A stretch of DNA of 64,000 nt from Serinus canaria (taxonomy: Eukaryota; Chordata; Aves; Passeriformes; Fringillidae). The notes beneath the pieces are model-generated. The model made no database searches, was not told where the DNA came from, and was given only the letters and a program-made list of their open reading frames with translations. A program made the position numbers and the translations under genes. The stretch spans positions 13,889,501-13,953,500 of the forward strand of contig NC_066333.1 in the NCBI RefSeq assembly GCF_022539315.1, written 5' to 3'. Position 1 is the first letter of the stretch. Each line of letters opens with the position of its first letter. Shown here piece after piece: positions 47,345-59,400 of the stretch.

Positions 47345-48591
47345 TGATAAAGGTGGTAAGTCACATGGGGGATTGGGGAATGAAGCTCAAGGGCACAGGG
47401 ATGCAGCTGAAAGATCAGATAATAAATGTTGCTTTGTACAAGAGGTTCTCCTTTCCGTGTTCCATGGCTGTCCCAGACACTTGGGGTCAAGGGGTTATTT
47501 TGAAGTTGGCCATTGATTCATACAAGATGCCTGGTTATGAAATATGGGAATCTTTCACCAGAGGGAAAAACTTCCCCGTGAGCGACTGCCTGGAAACCCG
47601 CAGCAGGGAAGGGTTAATGGTGGCTCAGTTTACAGCTGGGAATTGCTGGTATCCAGGAAACAACACAGAATGCACAAACCATGAGACCAGCTGGAGCCTG
47701 CTGGAATCCCATTCATTTGGCAGAGCTGTCTGTGGTCTCAATTCTGACATCACTGCATTTGCGTCACACAGGAATGCCTTAACCACTTCTCCCTTTCTAT
47801 TTTTTCCTGTCCCCCTCTTATTTCTGTGGCTGACTCAGATTTGCAGGGCGATGAGGAGAGGCAGATCACAAAGCCCCCAGACCTCCTGTGAGATGCAGAT
47901 TTTGGGGAGTGGGAGCGGGGGTGGCTGGGAATCCTTCCTGCTCCCAGTCCTGTGCATCACCTGGCTGTCACAGAGCCCAGAGGGGAAACACTCCTGGCTG
48001 CAGGAGCCTGTCCAAGAGCTGCACACACAATGGCACTGCTGCTTTCTGAGTTCAGGGGATCAAACATGCCCAACTGCCATGACGTGGCTGAAAAAGGCAG
48101 CACACTCTGCCTTTTGGAGTGGTGAGCACAGGAGCTGGGTGTCACCTGCTGCAGCTGGCTGCTCCCAGCAGGAGCCCCTCAGCCCCTCACAGCCCCCCAG
48201 CTGCTCAGGAGCCCCTCAGCCCCTCACAGCCCCCCAGCTGCTCAGGAGCCCCTCAGCCCCTCACAGCCCCCCAGCTGCTCAGGAGCCCCTCAGCCCCTCA
48301 CAGCCCCCCAGCTGCTCAGGAGCCCCTCAGCCCCTCACAGCCCCCCAGCTGCTCAGGAGCCCCTCTGCCCCTCACAGCCCCCCAGCTGCTCCCAGCAGGA
48401 GCCCCTCAGCCCCTCACAGCCCCCCAGCTGCTCCCAGCAGGAGCCCCTCAGCCCCTCACAGCCCCCCAGCTGCTCAGGAGCCCCTCTGCCCAGGGGAAGC
48501 TGTGCCCCTTCCCCATTCTGCTCTGGAAAAGCCTGACAAAGGTGTCGAGTGTGTTCTGCATGGAAGACCCTTTGTTTATAAAAGATTCTGA
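47344..48591 (+). CDS. Longest ORF in the window, 415 codons, unrecognised
   Basis: I recognise no family. Codons 1 to about 275 are unique sequence near 50% GC, where a stop-free run of this length is uncommon; a hand estimate gives an expectation well below one per window. Visible in that part are several cysteines, one N-glycosylation-type site (NNT) near residue 107, and a hydrophobic stretch near residues 148-164 (PFLFFPVPLLFLWLTQI) followed by RRGR. The last 140 or so codons are the proline/serine/alanine-rich translation of the 37/42-bp minisatellite plus a short tail. No promoter is evident, and a donor-like GTGGTAAGT lies just after the first ATG. It could be a lineage-specific gene, an unspliced lncRNA or chance. 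Confidence 0.15.
   Translation: MIKVVSHMGDWGMKLKGTGMQLKDQIINVALYKRFSFPCSMAVPDTWGQGVILKLAIDSYKMPGYEIWESFTRGKNFPVSDCLETRSREGLMVAQFTAGNCWYPGNNTECTNHETSWSLLESHSFGRAVCGLNSDITAFASHRNALTTSPFLFFPVPLLFLWLTQICRAMRRGRSQSPQTSCEMQILGSGSGGGWESFLLPVLCITWLSQSPEGKHSWLQEPVQELHTQWHCCFLSSGDQTCPTAMTWLKKAAHSAFWSGEHRSWVSPAAAGCSQQEPLSPSQPPSCSGAPQPLTAPQLLRSPSAPHSPPAAQEPLSPSQPPSCSGAPQPLTAPQLLRSPSAPHSPPAAPSRSPSAPHSPPAAPSRSPSAPHSPPAAQEPLCPGEAVPLPHSALEKPDKGVECVLHGRPFVYKRF
48171..48489. repeat. Minisatellite of 37-bp and 42-bp units
   Basis: About 8.5 units start with GGAGCCCCTC and each contains CAGCCCCCCAGCTGCTC. Starts at 48171, 48208, 48245, 48282, 48319 and 48356 are 37 bp apart. Two units at 48356 and 48398 are 42 bp long because of a 5-bp insertion giving CTCCCAGCAGG. 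The last full unit starts at 48440. Each unit carries a CAGCTG E-box. High similarity between units suggests recent expansion. Confidence 0.95.
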
Positions 48592-49411
48592 CCTCAAAGG
48601 GCTGTGTTAAGGGAAATATATTGTGTTTAAGTATTTCAGGACTGCTTCTGAAGCCTGTTTGTGTCTGGTATTTATCCTCAGCATCTGATTTGCAACTTCA
48701 CTGCTCTGCAAGCAACCACTGATTGTCCTGTGATTCTTCTTCTCATGATTAACATTCTAAGCCTCAGTGTTCAGCCTTATTTTAAAATGCAGAATAGAGC
48801 AATCATCACGAAGGAATCGCTGTGGTAATCCTGAGAAAATGCATATGTGTGACTGGGTCACCAGGGAAATGGAAGAAAATCAAAAAAGTGCACTTGGAAA
48901 ATCTGGAAAGAGATAGACTGTTAAAAGACTGGTCCAGATCTCTGTTCTAGGCAATATTTTCTAGAAAATTAACCCAGAATACCTATGTGGAAATTTTTCA
49001 TTATTTGATCTCCCTTTCTCAGAGTGTGCTCTGATTTCAAGATTTGCCTTCTTTTCCTCTAGATGTTTACAGAAATATTTGTCTTGCTATAAATAGCTGT
49101 GCCCTCACACCCCCAGCCAGGTTTTCAGACCCCAGAGGAGTGTCTCTATTGAAAGGTTTCTGGTTGGGTGCATGCAATGTCAAAGCTGTCATTCAGACTC
49201 AGGCCTGCATGGGCTGTGCTGTGGGCAGGGTCTGCAGGGTGGAATTTGGGACTCCCCATGTCTCCAGTGGAGAATGCCCATCCCATTCCTTCTCAGGTGT
49301 GAGGGGCACTGTGAGATGCTGCTCAGGTGGCAGCCTGTCCTGTCCTGGTCCCTCTGTCCCTCTGGGCTGGGCCACCACCTCTGTGTGCATGAGGGAGAAG
49401 AGAAAGGCAGC
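48592..49411. other. Unannotated stretch
   Basis: No gene is recognised. A 228-codon plus frame (49044-49730) begins here but owes its length partly to the CTC microsatellite, which it reads as poly-leucine. Confidence 0.6.
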
Positions 49412-49468
49412 CCTCCTCCTCCTCCTCCTCCTCCTCCTCCTCCTGCTCCTGCTCCTGCTCCTCCTCCA
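49412..49468. repeat. (CTC)n / (CTG)n interrupted trinucleotide repeat
   Basis: About ten CTC triplets are followed by three CTG-interrupted units and a few more CTC triplets. It is a polypyrimidine tract on the plus strand and likely length-variable. Confidence 0.95.
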
Positions 49469-52400
49469 GCCGTGCATCCCACTGCTGCAGCACACATTGG
49501 GAGGTGTTGGAACAATCCAGCTGGTCTGTGTTTGCTTCCAGAGGGTTGTTACTGATCCTAGTGAGAGATTGAAAGGGTGGAAAGGAGAACAGGATGGAAC
49601 ATGCAAGCACCAGCCCTGCCAGGCTGAGGAACACAGCCAGTGTGAGTCCATGGCACACAGGATTCACAGCCAGCCTCCAGAGCTCCTACAGAACTGGCTC
49701 TGGAAGCCCTGGGCACATGGATTCTGCTAGATTCCTTGGCATTCTTAAATTTAGGTATGCCCTGAATCAGTCAATTATAAACTGCAACTCCTGAGGTAGG
49801 GTCCTAAGACAGAAAGATTCAGATTGTCAGGAATTCTGAGCTTTAGCCATTGCCAGTAGCTTTCCTGGGACCTGCTGAATGTTTATTGCAGTGACCTCTT
49901 TAGGCACAGAGCATCTCAAAACTTCCCCTTCCCCTCTCAAAAGGAGCAGCGCAGTTGTGTGCATTTGTAGGCACCTCTTTCATGTGAAGGGTTTGCTCAC
50001 TGGCCTGGGGCATTGGGCTCAGAAGTTCTGAGTTTAGCCTGGCATGAGGTTTCAGCTTTTCAGAATGTCTGATGATCTGGACTGGGTGACACTTCAGGTC
50101 TGCTGCTGTGGGATTTGAAGCAGTGCACCTACTCCCTCCTCCTTCCATTTCTGCTGCACTTGTGTCACTGGCAGAGGAAGGCTTTTCCTGGCAGGCAGCA
50201 CAAACAGCAGAGGTAAATAAATAACCCCTCCAGGAGAGTGCAGTGCTTCAGGCTCGTGTCTGTCACACACACCTGATCCTTCACTGGGGCTTCCAGGCAA
50301 CACAAATAAACAGGGCAGCTGCCAATGCCCTGCTGGGCTGGCACCCACACCCACAGATGTTGCTGTCTCACAGCATCACAGGCTGGATCTCATCCCTCTC
50401 CAGCTGCACGTGGAGCTGGGCTGGAGCTACCAGCAGGGAACTGGTGTGCCCTCAAGAGCTGAGTCCCACTGCTGGGAGCTGGGCTCTGCCCGTGCCTCTA
50501 GCTCAGGCAACCACAGCACACACCTGGCATCCTTTAGCTGGACCCAAAATATGGTTTTTCTCATTAGAACTGAGGAGGAATGTGCCTCTGAGCCTCCTGG
50601 GATGGTGTGAGGAAAGGCAGGGCCATCGGGGAGTGTCATCAGCGTCAGTCAGGCAGGGATCAAACCCGCCCCGCCCGGCTGCCCTGGTGTGAATGTGTCA
50701 CAGCCGCTGGCAGCTGCTGCTGCTGCTTGGCATTTCTGCTCAGCCCCACTCGAGCCATGGATGTTTGTTTTTTCCATGCATGATCTTCCCTTGTTTACCA
50801 CCCTTTTTCATAACCAAGTCACCCATCTTGGATTGTTCACGCTGGGGCCATCCCAGCCCTGGGAGGCTCTGAGAGACTCTGTGCTTGCCACTCTCATCCT
50901 CCTTACCTCCCCACTTCTGTTTTTACAGATCCTCTCTCCACGACAAGCAACATGTCAGTCTCAAAGCTGTACTTTGAAAGGTAGCTTGAATTTTAATCAG
51001 GTGTCTGACAGATGCTGTCCAGCCTGTCTGGTTTTGTGCACAGCCCCCTGAGTGGGAGATCTGGCAGCTGAAGAACTGTCTCTGCCTCTCCTTAAGTGTA
51101 ATGATGACAAACTCTAGTTCAGTTTGTAGTGCAGCAGAGGAAGCTTTGTGCCAATCTGGATGCAGTAATGACATCTGCAGATGAGCTCAGTACCCACTAC
51201 AGTCAATGGCAGGAGCGTTGTGTTGATCTCTGTTTATCTGAATATAATGTAACTTAAAGCTGAGGTTTGGTCTTGCACCTACTACTTGTAACAGCAATGA
51301 ACTGATGCAGCAAACCAATCAGAAGAGCTAAACATTCAAAATGAGGTGCAGAAGAAGCCATACATGTGAAATGAGCCTGATTTTGGATCAGGTCTGGGTC
51401 TGATGCCATTAAATAATTGATCATGTTGTGTCACCTTCTTCATTCTCCATGATCAGTACTCATTGCATCTTTCCCTTTTCTTGTCATCACTGTCTATATT
51501 TTATTTATGATTAGAAGGGGGACTAAAGGTCTAAAAGACCATCAGAAGACAAAAACCAGCCCACTGAAGTAATGTGTCTGAAGTCATGTGCTAGGTCAAT
51601 GGTTGCTTTTAAATCAGGTAAATAAATGCTGTATTACAACATCAAAATAATGGAAAATATTGTCTGGCAGCAGCCTGGGCTGCACTGTGGAGCTGGGTGC
51701 AGGAGCTGCTGATGGTTGTTGTGTGCCTGGAGTTCACAGAGTTAGTCCTGAGGGGATTCTTTGCAGTCAGCTGAGGGCTGAGGGCTCTGCCCCACCACAG
51801 TTTCCTGCCTCCCTCCCAGGAAGAATCAATGTCTGTCACAGCTCTAAAGTCACACTACATTTTGATTATTCTCTGCATTTTTCTTTAATTATGTCCCTTT
51901 TTTGCTTCTTAAGAGACTCTTAAAATTTTCAAATATAATGAGAAATAATAATAACCAATTAAAAAGCTGTGGGTATTAAGTGGGAAATAACAGACTGAAA
52001 CAAAAGTCAAGGATTATCCTGGGAAATGACGTTTATGGATCCTGGACCTCTCAGTTCTGTGAGGCAATCTGAGGTTTTGGCTGCCCTTAAAAATGTGGCA
52101 GCACAGCTTTGCAAGGAGAAGCTTTGACAGAAATGACCCAAGTGGATTTTCTGCAAGGCTGGGTGTGGAGGTGAGGAGCTCTCACCTCGCCAGCAGCACT
52201 GCTGGCCCTGTCCCCCTGCTCTGTCACACTGCACCCGGCTCTGCCAGGGCTGCAGCTTTCCCTGGGGGACCCAGGATGGTCCTGGCAGCAGCCAGGGTGC
52301 AGACATGGTTATACAAGCAAAAAAAAAAAAAATTCCCCTGTATACTGCATTTCCCTTGTAAAGTTAATACAAACCAGATGGGTGAGAACATTTTTTTAGT

Positions 52401-53340
52401 TGTAACTCCACTGGGACAGCCAAATGTTATTGATGCACCGTTGGTGAGCACTGGAGGGAAGGGTGAAGAGGTTTGGTATGAAAAGCTTTGCCAGGCACAG
52501 CCCAGCTCTGCTGAGCAGTCCAAGGGGCACAGGGAGCTCTGCAGATGTGCTGGTGAGCCAGGTGTCCCAGCAGAGAGCAGCCCAGCTGCCCCTGCACAGG
52601 ACAGCGTGGGGAATGGTATAGGAATTATAAAATCATTTCAGATGACACTTGCTTGGAAAAGACAGCCAAGAGGGAGGAACTTGCAAAGTCCAAATGTTGC
52701 ATTGTTTGGTCTTTCTCTTCTTTTATGGTTGAATAATGGCGTTTTAGGAGATCTTATCCAAACATCATAAGTTTTATCATCCAAAGGGGCTGAAAAAGAT
52801 TATATCTTTTCTACTAAAACACCCTGTCCTGAAAACTAAGCATGTGAAAGCATTATCTACTAAAAGTAAGTGCAATTAATTTAACCTTCATTATAGTTTC
52901 AACACCTTAGGTCTCAGTAATGAAGACACTTTTAACCTTAACTGGATTTTAGGCTTTAACGTGACTGAACCGGACCTTAGGCTTTTGTGTGGCATGTCTT
53001 GAAGTCTGCACTCTCAATTGGTCTTGAGTTACATTCTGGTAACACCATTAGACAAGACAAAGGCAAGAGGGAAGAGAAGCTCTCAATCAGCTGTGCAGGC
53101 ATGAACACTTCTGTGGAAGTGTGGGACCAAGGATTTATCCTTGTAAATCCCCGTGACCATCCCATGTTAGGTGGAGTTCAGGGCAGTGAGCAGAGCACCA
53201 GGCTCGTTGGTGTCCTTGCCTTAGCTTGGAATCCTCACCTGGGAAAGGATGGGGTCCAACCTCAACAGGGAATTCCAGACCTGATCCTCTGTGTGCAGCC
53301 TTTCTCATGTGAAGCAGGCTGTCAGGATCAGGACCAAGGC
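49469..53340. other. Intergenic, no recognisable gene
   Basis: No recognised gene or island. A14 occurs at 52319-52332. Plus-strand ORFs at 50243-50692, 52093-52770 and 52987-53499 are fairly long (149-225 codons), but they lie in different frames and show no family signature. Confidence 0.6.
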
Positions 53341-53344
53341 CCCC

Positions 53345-53410
53345 ATCCAAAGGCTGCTCAAGTCAATGGAAAAACTCTCATTGTCTTTAGTGAGCTTTGG
53401 ATCAGGCCCC
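53345..53410. repeat. Ancient palindromic amniote repeat relic
   Basis: The segment begins ATCCAAAGG, then AAGTCAATGG, then CTCATTGTCTTTAGTGAG, then CTTTGGATCAGGCCCC, so its two halves are imperfect reverse complements. It matches an old interspersed element, seen across reptile and bird genomes, in which the core reads CATTGACTTCAATGGGC and ends CTTTGGATCAGGCCC. The family name is not certain from memory. Several mutations show age. Confidence 0.6.
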
Positions 53411-53419
53411 GAGAGTTGA

Positions 53420-56400
53420 GTCACACTTTGAATGGAACATTGTTTGAAGCAAAACAGGCTCAAGGCTTCATTCACGTAGAGGTTTTAACTGTTCAGTGAA
53501 ATTCCCCAAGCACTTCCTGTGCCCTCCTGCTGCTTCCTGCTGTCACTTCTCCCGAGGGGACACATGCCCAGGAGAACATCATCAGCCCAGTGCCTGACTC
53601 AGTGTCTTCAGCCTGTTCTCCACCTTTTCTCTATGAAATCCTGGCCACATGACCAAAGAGCAGATGTCCCATTTCCCCCCAAGAACGTGGGGGAAACATC
53701 TTTAGTTCTTTTAATTTCAGCCTTAATATTACCATTGTTATTGACCAGAGAGTATTTGTTTGATCAAATTTTATTTTCGATTCCCACATACGTTCCTGTG
53801 ACTCCAGGTGTTCTTAGGGAGACTGATTTGGCCAGAACTCTGATCAGCAGAGGTGGAAGGCCAGCTCTTCTCTTCAGTAGGGTTTTAGCACACAGAAATA
53901 GTGGTTATGTCTCATACTTGTTGCTTCAGTGCTTGTTTCACATCAGCTGGGCAAGGACACTGGGTGGAATGATGTGTTTGTGCTTATTTTTACATGTGAC
54001 ATTTAAGAGGCAAAATAAAGTGTGAAGATTTTCTCCAGATGTGTTTATAACAGAGATCTAGAATATGAGGGATGTTTTGTTGGCCTTAGGTACAGATACA
54101 TCATATTTACTGAACCACTGCAATCACTACACAAGTGATATTTATATATTCACTGGGACTGTCATCACCCAAAAATAATCAACAGCCCAGTAGGCAGGAC
54201 AATGAGCAGGGGTGTGAGAGATTTCTGGAGTCAAACCCGGGAGAAGAACTCATGCCCCAAGTGTTAATGTGAGGGTATTTCTCACCAGAGCAGTGGCTGC
54301 TTTAGGGCTCTCCTGTTGTGATCTCCAATTTTGATTAAAAATCCAGCAGCTCACTGGACCTAAATAAAGAGATCATTTTGAGCCCCAAGTGGTCAGAGTA
54401 TTTCTGTGAGAGACCAAGCTCAATGCCTGTTTAATATTTATACAAAACAGGATGGTTCCAATGCCACATTCCCATTACACATTTGGGTCCAACATAGTGA
54501 AAGTTTCCTTTAAGAAAACCTACAGAGAAACCCTTTACCAGAAGAGTCCCAAGCAGCTTTTCCTCTTGAGCTACCTCTGTGCCAGAGTAGCTGACGTACA
54601 ATGAGATTCTGCCCTCGGTAATTTTAAGTCCATGGGTTTTTCCTAAGGGTGATTCATTTTACAAAAACACACAACAAATAAACAAACACATACTGGAGTT
54701 AAGAAGCAGCATGTGCTATGGATTAGGGAAAAGAGCACCCCTCGAAAGCCCAGCTGTCATGTTCAGGATAAAGATAATGTTGGCTTTTTCCATTCCATTG
54801 TCTCCCTTTCTCTCTGCTCTTTGCTCACTGTGTCTCCCTTCATTTCGTCCTCACTCTCTGTGTCATTTGTTTGTCTCCCTTGCTTCTAGGCTTTGTCTAG
54901 ACCAGGGCGTGGGATGTCTTGGCCAACACCAGCAAAAAGTAGAGTAGATAAGACAGTGAGCCTTGGACTTGCTTTAAATTGACTGAGTTAGATACACTAA
55001 AATATTAAACTAAACATAATCTCCTTTTCTAGATGAGCCATTTTTTCCCCTGAAATGAATGTTGATCCTTTCTAGAGTAGGGTCAACACCAGTCCCATCA
55101 CCATCCCTTCTGAATGCCTGCCAGCCTTGCACAAAGCAGCCCTGATCAGCCTGGCATGTCCAGCTCATTCTTGATCTCTCCCCAGAGGGAGAACAGGGTT
55201 TGCAAGCAAAGTCCTGTCTGCAGCCTCATTTTAGTTGAAAATGACATTTCTGCACTGTGCTTTACTTGAGAAGGTGGGTCAAAGCATATCTGATGCTTGG
55301 AGTAGGATCTCAGCAGCTTGAGAGTCTATTCCAGGGATGCAGAGCCCTTAACAGATTAAGCTTTTCCTTTAAAAATGAACTTTAACTGAAGTGGGCAGGC
55401 AGGGCTCCAGTGTTTGCCAATCTGCGTTGTAAATACTGTGGAGGGAGACAGGGAGAAGTAAGCAGAAGCAGCTTAGGACACAAATAGGAAGGGAAAAAAA
55501 ATTGATATAATGTATTAGTTCCCACCTAAACTGAGATTTCAATTTTCTCTGTTCCATCTCTCTCCCCAGCCAACTTTCTACAGCAAGTTTGAGCCTTCTC
55601 TAGTGAAATTACAGTGATTGTCAGCTCAAGGAACTTGATCAAAATTAAGCCCATTTCCTCAATAAGTCCACACAGGTTTTTTCTTTTATTTGTAGGAAAT
55701 GCACATGTGTAACTAAATCCAAATTTGGCAGAGATAAGACTTTTGAATCAATTCACAATGCGTCCCATTCATTCTGCTGTAGCTGAAGCACAGCATCACC
55801 CTAGAATGTGATTAGCTTCTATATAGCAATATCCCTGCCCTTTTTATTCTTGTAAGGATGTAATTGGTGAGGCAGAACGTACCTGGAATGTATCTTGCTG
55901 CAGCAGACACAACAGCTCTGCTCTTTGGAAAGTGACACTCAGAATTTCTTAGCTACAGGCCAGCTGTCATAGGAAGAGATGATTAATTAGCCACGAGCTG
56001 GGACTGGACAGGGGGCTGAGGGCTGGGAACAGGCAGGGAAATGGCTAAACAGATTCAAGGAACAGTAAAGCAGGCCAAGAGCTGGAGGAGAACTGCTGGA
56101 GAAATCTCTGGTTTGAAGGCCAAAGATTTCCAGGCAGAAGCCAGAAGGGCTTTATAAACGTAAATGAGTGGGTGGACAGAACAGATCAGCCATGTATTCA
56201 GAGGTCTTGGATTCACTGACCCTCTTTAGCACCAGATGCTGCTTTTAATGCACAGCTGGCTGGTGGAGGAGGATTTCTGTGTAAACAGCCTGGGAGATGG
56301 ATCTGACATGCAGGCTGGAGCCCGGAGCCGTGTGCCCAGTACTGTACTCGTCCTGGCTGCAGGCTGGGATCTTTCTGGTGGTGTCCCACATGTTGTACTG

Positions 56401-59400
56401 TACGGGATGAATCACTTCCTGCCCCTGCCCTTTCTGCTGTGCTGCATCACGGCCCTGCTGCTCTGGGACTGATGCTGCAGCCCTGGCTGAGCTGTTTGTG
56501 TGCTCGGAGCCCGGGCTGGCGCCTGCTCGCACGGAGAGGAGGCTGCTGTGCCTCTAAACTGCTGTGTCATCCTTGGTTATTAATGACCGAGAACCACATG
56601 ACACAAACTTCTGGGAAGCTCCAGCAGATTCCAGGAAGGGGTCAAGGAGTTCAATAAACAGTTTTATTAGAACTTGAATTGCAACCAAAATGCTACACAT
56701 TGACTTTTTTTACAAAAACTTTGTGAGTGTTACTTGAATTTAGAACTCCTGTGAATGGCAGCAGAAGCACACAGGGTTATCTTTTCTTCCTGCTGATTTT
56801 TATGTCACTGCTAGGTCACAGTTGTCCTCGATAAGGAAACCTAAGTGCACCCCCCCCATTTACATTTTCCAGTTGCCTTTCCAGCTTTTTGGTAAACTGT
56901 AGGGTTAACTGAATTTCAAGGGTCATACTCGTGCCTCAGTGATACTGGTGGGAATTGAGAGATGAGCAGAGAGATCCTGGACTGCACCAACGCCTCAGGT
57001 GACTGCAGCACCTCGTGTGGGCAGGTCACCCGTGCAGGTAAAGGTGAGAGAAACTCCAGGTGAGAGCATCACCTCAGTGGGTGCAGGTGATTGTTCAGGA
57101 TGACAGATTCCATGTGAGCACACATTGCTGAGGAGCCTCGGGAAGGCAACGTGCACCCGCCCCGAGGAGTGGCTGGGCACAGGACAGGGGCCAGGCTCAG
57201 CAGGCAGGGGGCCACCTCTAAAGTGGCACTGACTGGCTCTGTCTCCTGGCAGCAGCCCTGCCAGCTGAGGAACTTGGTGCTCTGTAAAAATATACCTTTT
57301 CAGTGAATTGCCTTTGCTAAAGTAATTGCTTTTACATTATCTCTACCACACACTCTTTAAAACCAAGCTGCAGTTCTGTCTCCCTGAACATGCTTTCAAT
57401 TAATGCTCCTGGCTGCACTTCTGTGTTTGCTTCTGCTGCCATCAGGCCCTGGGAGCTGTCTAGCACGGTGTATGGTATAAACAGCTCCATTTGTTCATTC
57501 ATCAGCTTGTCTCTGTCAGAAGAAATCAGAACCAGGAATTCATCTCCCTTTCAAAGTGATCATAAAGCATCCACTATAGTAAATATTAATGAGCATTAAT
57601 GAGCATTGCTATTTCACTGTTACTAATGAGTATTGAGGCACAGAAATTAAGGGTCCAAGCCAACTTACTCTGACATAAAATTAAGGTGCTTTTTGGCCTT
57701 ACTAGAAAGTGACCAAGTTGCTACTTGAAATAAATAGAAGAGCCACAACCAGAGGCTGTGTGTGCCTCATACTCTGCAGGACAAAATCCGTAGTGCTGGC
57801 TTCTGTTGGCTGTTTGCTGCCAGCCACAGCTCTGTGGGAGAATGTTTAGCAGTTCTCACACTGAACAGACTGACCAGCATTGCCCCCCAGACAGAACTGA
57901 ATGCACCAAAGCTCTGCACTGGGTCATTCCCTGGGTGCTGTAGCCACCCTTGGGGTGAAACACAGCAAGTGTTCAGCACAACATACAGAGCTACTCAGCA
58001 GTCTTTAATGGAGGAAGTGAAAAACACTACATCTGTTTGAAATAAATGGGGAATTTTCGGGAGGTAGAATGGAATTACCCAAGCTGGGATCTGACTTCAG
58101 TTAACTGGCGTTAACTCTTGCAAAAGCAACCTCAAATTTTTCAGTGATCACACTGGTCAGAAGTGCAGTCTGACCTCTTGTCCTGGGGATGGCATTCCAA
58201 ACATCCTGGTACCTCCTTCCATGGGGAGGTGGGCTGGCTCAGTGCTGACTCAGAGAAAACCCTGCTGCTAATCTCTGGAGCTGCTTCCACAGCACTTGGA
58301 GTTTCTCAAAGCCTTCACCTAAATGGTGCCATCCCTTGGCTGTTCCAAGGTTCCTCATCAGAAAAGCTTTCTGTACATGGCATATCCAGTCTGTTGGTGC
58401 TGCTGGACAATGGCCAGTCTCTGCAGCAGTCCTGTGCCATCCCCCCTGATCATTCCTGGTCTGATGCACATTATCTGCAGAGGCTGCTCCAGTTCTGGGT
58501 GCCACAGAAACTTCACTTCATGTAGAAGTTGCACATAGGTATGCAAAAGAAGCTTTTTCATGCCAGACAATTTGCATCTTAGGGAAAGCCTAAAGCTGTG
58601 ACTGGAAGGTGTAACTGTGGCATATCCAGGGAGCTCTGAACTTCTCTGAGGAGGCAGAGGTAGCAGGAGCACACAGACAGAGCCTTCAGCCTTCTGAGGC
58701 TGAGTCCCTGGTTCTCTGCTTACCAGGAAGGGCAGAGCTGCAGATCACCCTAAACAAAAGCACTTGGCCTTGCCCCAAAATATGAACCATCTCCAAGCAA
58801 CCTGGTGCATGTTCACAGTCAGTCTCACAGGTCCTGAGCATTTCCAGCTCACAGCAAACACAGCACCAAAGGCAGCAGAGCTGAGTCCTGCTGTGCTGTG
58901 CCCCCCTGCCTGTGGTGTCTGTCCTGATGGGGTGAGCTCCTGTGGGTTTCCCAAAGTTGGGCATTTGCTGCTCTCTCTCTCATCTGCTTTCTGTGCTAGT
59001 ACAAAGCCACTGCTCCTGAAGCTTTTCCCTTCACAGATGCATTCATAACATTTATTTTCTATCTGACAACTACAGTGAAGCACCAAATGTTAACATAATT
59101 TTGACCTGTGTCTTTATATCAGATCTGGTGGAAAGCTGCCAGTTGCTTTGAAATTATACTGATGGATAGAGACACGTGCATGTAACATATACAAACATAG
59201 CACAGTGACATAAATCCCATTTCCTTGGGCAATCAGGTCAAAGATAAGAAATCTGGCAAGAAAGAGTCACCACAGGATGCTCTGCCAAAGACGAGGTTGG
59301 CATGAAAACGGAGGAGATGGCAAAGGAAAATTTAGCATTTCACTGGACAACTTTTCAATCAAAATGTTCTGGCAGGATTTATTTGTTATAAAATAAATAA

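Noticed and set aside
48171..48489. Repeat domain of a real protein
   Set aside because: 37-bp units shift frame each time, so the peptide period is three units long, and there is no family match.
49044..49730. 228-codon ORF with a leucine-rich signal-peptide-like segment
   Set aside because: The leucine run is the (CTC/CTG)n microsatellite, and other frames are equally open. No homology.
52093..54025. Consecutive plus-strand ORFs of 225, 170 and 168 codons
   Set aside because: They lie in different frames, without phase-compatible strong splice sites or recognisable motifs.
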